This document shows positions 5,692 to 6,853 of a stretch of DNA of 6,853 nt, piece after piece; the stretch's first letter is position 1, and every line of letters begins with the position of its first letter. This stretch comes from an uncultured Thermoplasmata archaeon (GTDB lineage Archaea > Thermoplasmatota > Thermoplasmata > Methanomassiliicoccales > Methanomethylophilaceae): positions 1 to 6,853 of the forward strand of contig CAMNNR010000069.1 of assembly GCA_946545675.1 (NCBI GenBank), written 5' to 3'. The position numbers and the translations under genes are program-made. The notes under the pieces are model-generated. The model made no database searches. It worked only from the letters and a program-made list of their open reading frames with translations, and was not told the DNA's origin.

Positions 5692-6853
5692 ATGAAGTTA
5701 AGCGCTATTAAGGTGGTACTTTCTGCCATATTGGTTTCTCTGGGACTTTTCTTCGGAGTGTCGCTTACTGTAGATCACTCCAGCACAGGGGACAGCACGC
5801 TTACTTTGGATTTCGGCAATTACGAAATCAAGAGCACCAACTCTGCTGACGGGAACGCAATTGAAGCGCTCAACAATATGTGCGAGAAATATGGATATTC
5901 AATCACATATGACGAAAATCATAATGTCAAAACCATTGATGGTCAACCGAATATCGGTGACAGTCGCACATGGGGGCTATACGCTCTCAATGGCTCCTCG
6001 TGGCAGAAATATAATGACGATCCAACAAACCTTAGATTGACCTCCTCATCGATGACTTCATGGGCATTATGTGAATCAGATGAAACACCTGTTCCGATAG
6101 TTGATGCGAGCGGACATACATACTATGGCTTCGGTGAGGTAAAGACAATCGTCTGCCTAGCACCATCTTGTACAGAAACCGTCTGTGCCCTTGGGGGTGA
6201 GGACCTCATTATAGGTACTGACTTCTACAGCAACTACCCCAGTTCCGTCCAGTACAAGAGAACAGTGCTCCATACAATAACCGATACTGGAACGTACACC
6301 ACTCCGAGTTATGAGATTATAGTCAAATTGAATCCGGATCTTGTAATCGGAATCGCAAGCCAGAACAGCCATGTCAAAACCATCGAAAAGCTGAGAGAGG
6401 TCGGGATCAATGGCTTGGTCACTTATGACGGAGAGGACCTCCAATCAGTCTACAACAACACATACATGGTCGGAGTAGCGATGGGCATAGCAGAAGAAGC
6501 TACGAAACTTACCCAAAGACTAAAAGAAGAGGTTGAACAGACCTACAGTGCCACATCTGGGATATCTGACCGCCCAAGCATCATGACCGCACTCTCGATC
6601 AATAAATCACCCTATGTCGCAGGTAACAACACGTACATCAACGACATTTACACCAAGTCAGGCGCTACCAATGCTTTCTCTGATATCAATGGATGGAGAC
6701 AAGCTTCTTCAGAAAAAATTGTAGAGTACAGCCCCGAGTTGATAATCGTCATGAGTGAGGAGGAGGTCTCGGAAAGCGAATATGAAGAGATCATCAACAC
6801 TCTGCCTGAAGAATGGAAAACAACTAAAGCCTACACAAACGGCGATATTTACA
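5692..6853 (+). CDS. Secreted corrinoid-binding protein: transcobalamin-like (DUF4430-like) domain plus BtuF-type binding domain, 3' partial
   Basis: The frame runs 387 codons without a stop and leaves the window, so the C-terminus is missing. Residues 1 to about 27 look like a signal peptide or anchor (MKLSAIK, then a hydrophobic stretch), with no lipobox Cys. Residues about 35-133 contain an ALNNMCEKYGYSITYD segment and WGLYALNGSSW, with the W-x-Y-x-x-NG core typical of DUF4430, the fold related to the transcobalamin/intrinsic factor C-terminal domain. From about 150 comes a periplasmic-binding domain of the BtuF/FecB type: KTIVCLAPSCTETVCALGG (151-169), GTYTTPSYEIIVKLNPDLVI (200-219), SPYVAGNNTYINDIYTKSGA (306-325), and WKTTKAYTNGDIY at the edge. 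It probably captures cobamides or cobinamide for a BtuCD transporter; divergence from the cobamide operon supports this. Heme or iron-siderophore binding is possible. Cys155, Cys160 and Cys165 are regularly spaced. GC is visibly lower than in the operon. Sequons such as Asn100, Asn255 and Asn312 suggest possible surface glycosylation. Confidence 0.82.
   Translation, partial: MKLSAIKVVLSAILVSLGLFFGVSLTVDHSSTGDSTLTLDFGNYEIKSTNSADGNAIEALNNMCEKYGYSITYDENHNVKTIDGQPNIGDSRTWGLYALNGSSWQKYNDDPTNLRLTSSSMTSWALCESDETPVPIVDASGHTYYGFGEVKTIVCLAPSCTETVCALGGEDLIIGTDFYSNYPSSVQYKRTVLHTITDTGTYTTPSYEIIVKLNPDLVIGIASQNSHVKTIEKLREVGINGLVTYDGEDLQSVYNNTYMVGVAMGIAEEATKLTQRLKEEVEQTYSATSGISDRPSIMTALSINKSPYVAGNNTYINDIYTKSGATNAFSDINGWRQASSEKIVEYSPELIIVMSEEEVSESEYEEIINTLPEEWKTTKAYTNGDIY

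Noticed and set aside
6157..6444. A 95-codon minus-strand open frame within the uptake gene.
   Set aside because: It lies inside the well-supported BtuF-type domain, with no independent promoter, ribosome site or motif.
1..6853. CRISPR array, tRNA, rRNA or insertion sequence.
   Set aside because: No regularly spaced repeats, no clover-leaf or rRNA-like sequence, and no transposase or terminal repeats were seen; nearly all of the window is coding.

Overview
The window looks like the chromosome of a corrinoid-dependent methanogenic archaeon, most plausibly of the Methanomassiliicoccales/Thermoplasmata type. Three things suggest this. The guanylyltransferase of the cobamide pathway is the archaeal CobY rather than bacterial CobU/CobP. 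The amidohydrolase is the CbiZ-type salvage enzyme in a CbiS-like fusion. The type IA topoisomerase ends in zinc ribbons followed by a Lys-rich tail. Taxonomy is inferred from protein content only.

Layout: (1) 2-433, + strand: the 3' end of topA, with zinc ribbons and a basic tail. It overlaps tail-to-tail with the operon that follows. (2) 5487 down to 425, - strand: a tightly packed five-gene operon, read in the order cobD (threonine-phosphate decarboxylase), cbiB, cbiZ/cbiS, cobS, cobY. Junctions are 1-bp gap, 4-bp ATGA overlap, 8-bp overlap and 4-bp gap, so translation is probably coupled throughout. (3) 5488-5691: a 204-bp AT-rich divergent intergenic region with a candidate TATA box for each direction and two short perfect inverted repeats. 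(4) 5692 to the window end, + strand: a secreted or surface corrinoid-binding protein, open at the right edge. It joins an N-terminal domain resembling DUF4430/transcobalamin C-terminal to a BtuF-type periplasmic-binding domain.

How the genes work together: the + strand protein would capture corrinoids outside the cell, presumably for a BtuCD transporter beyond the window. CbiZ removes the aminopropanol-phosphate-linked lower part of imported corrinoids to give adenosylcobyric acid. CobD makes aminopropanol phosphate and CbiB attaches it, giving adenosylcobinamide phosphate. CobY activates this with GTP, and CobS joins it to the alpha-ribazole (phosphate). The CobZ-like C-terminal half of the CbiS-type protein would remove the final phosphate. 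CobT and the corrinoid adenosyltransferase are not in the window. The set is therefore a 'salvage and remodel' cassette facing an uptake gene.

The least ordinary points are the two-domain uptake protein with a Cys-x4-Cys-x4-Cys cluster, the roughly 108-residue strongly acidic N-terminal extension on CobS, the CbiZ-CobZ fusion with an apparently altered terminal acidic motif, and a palindrome placed over the expected start site of the uptake gene. I did not find a wholly new system.
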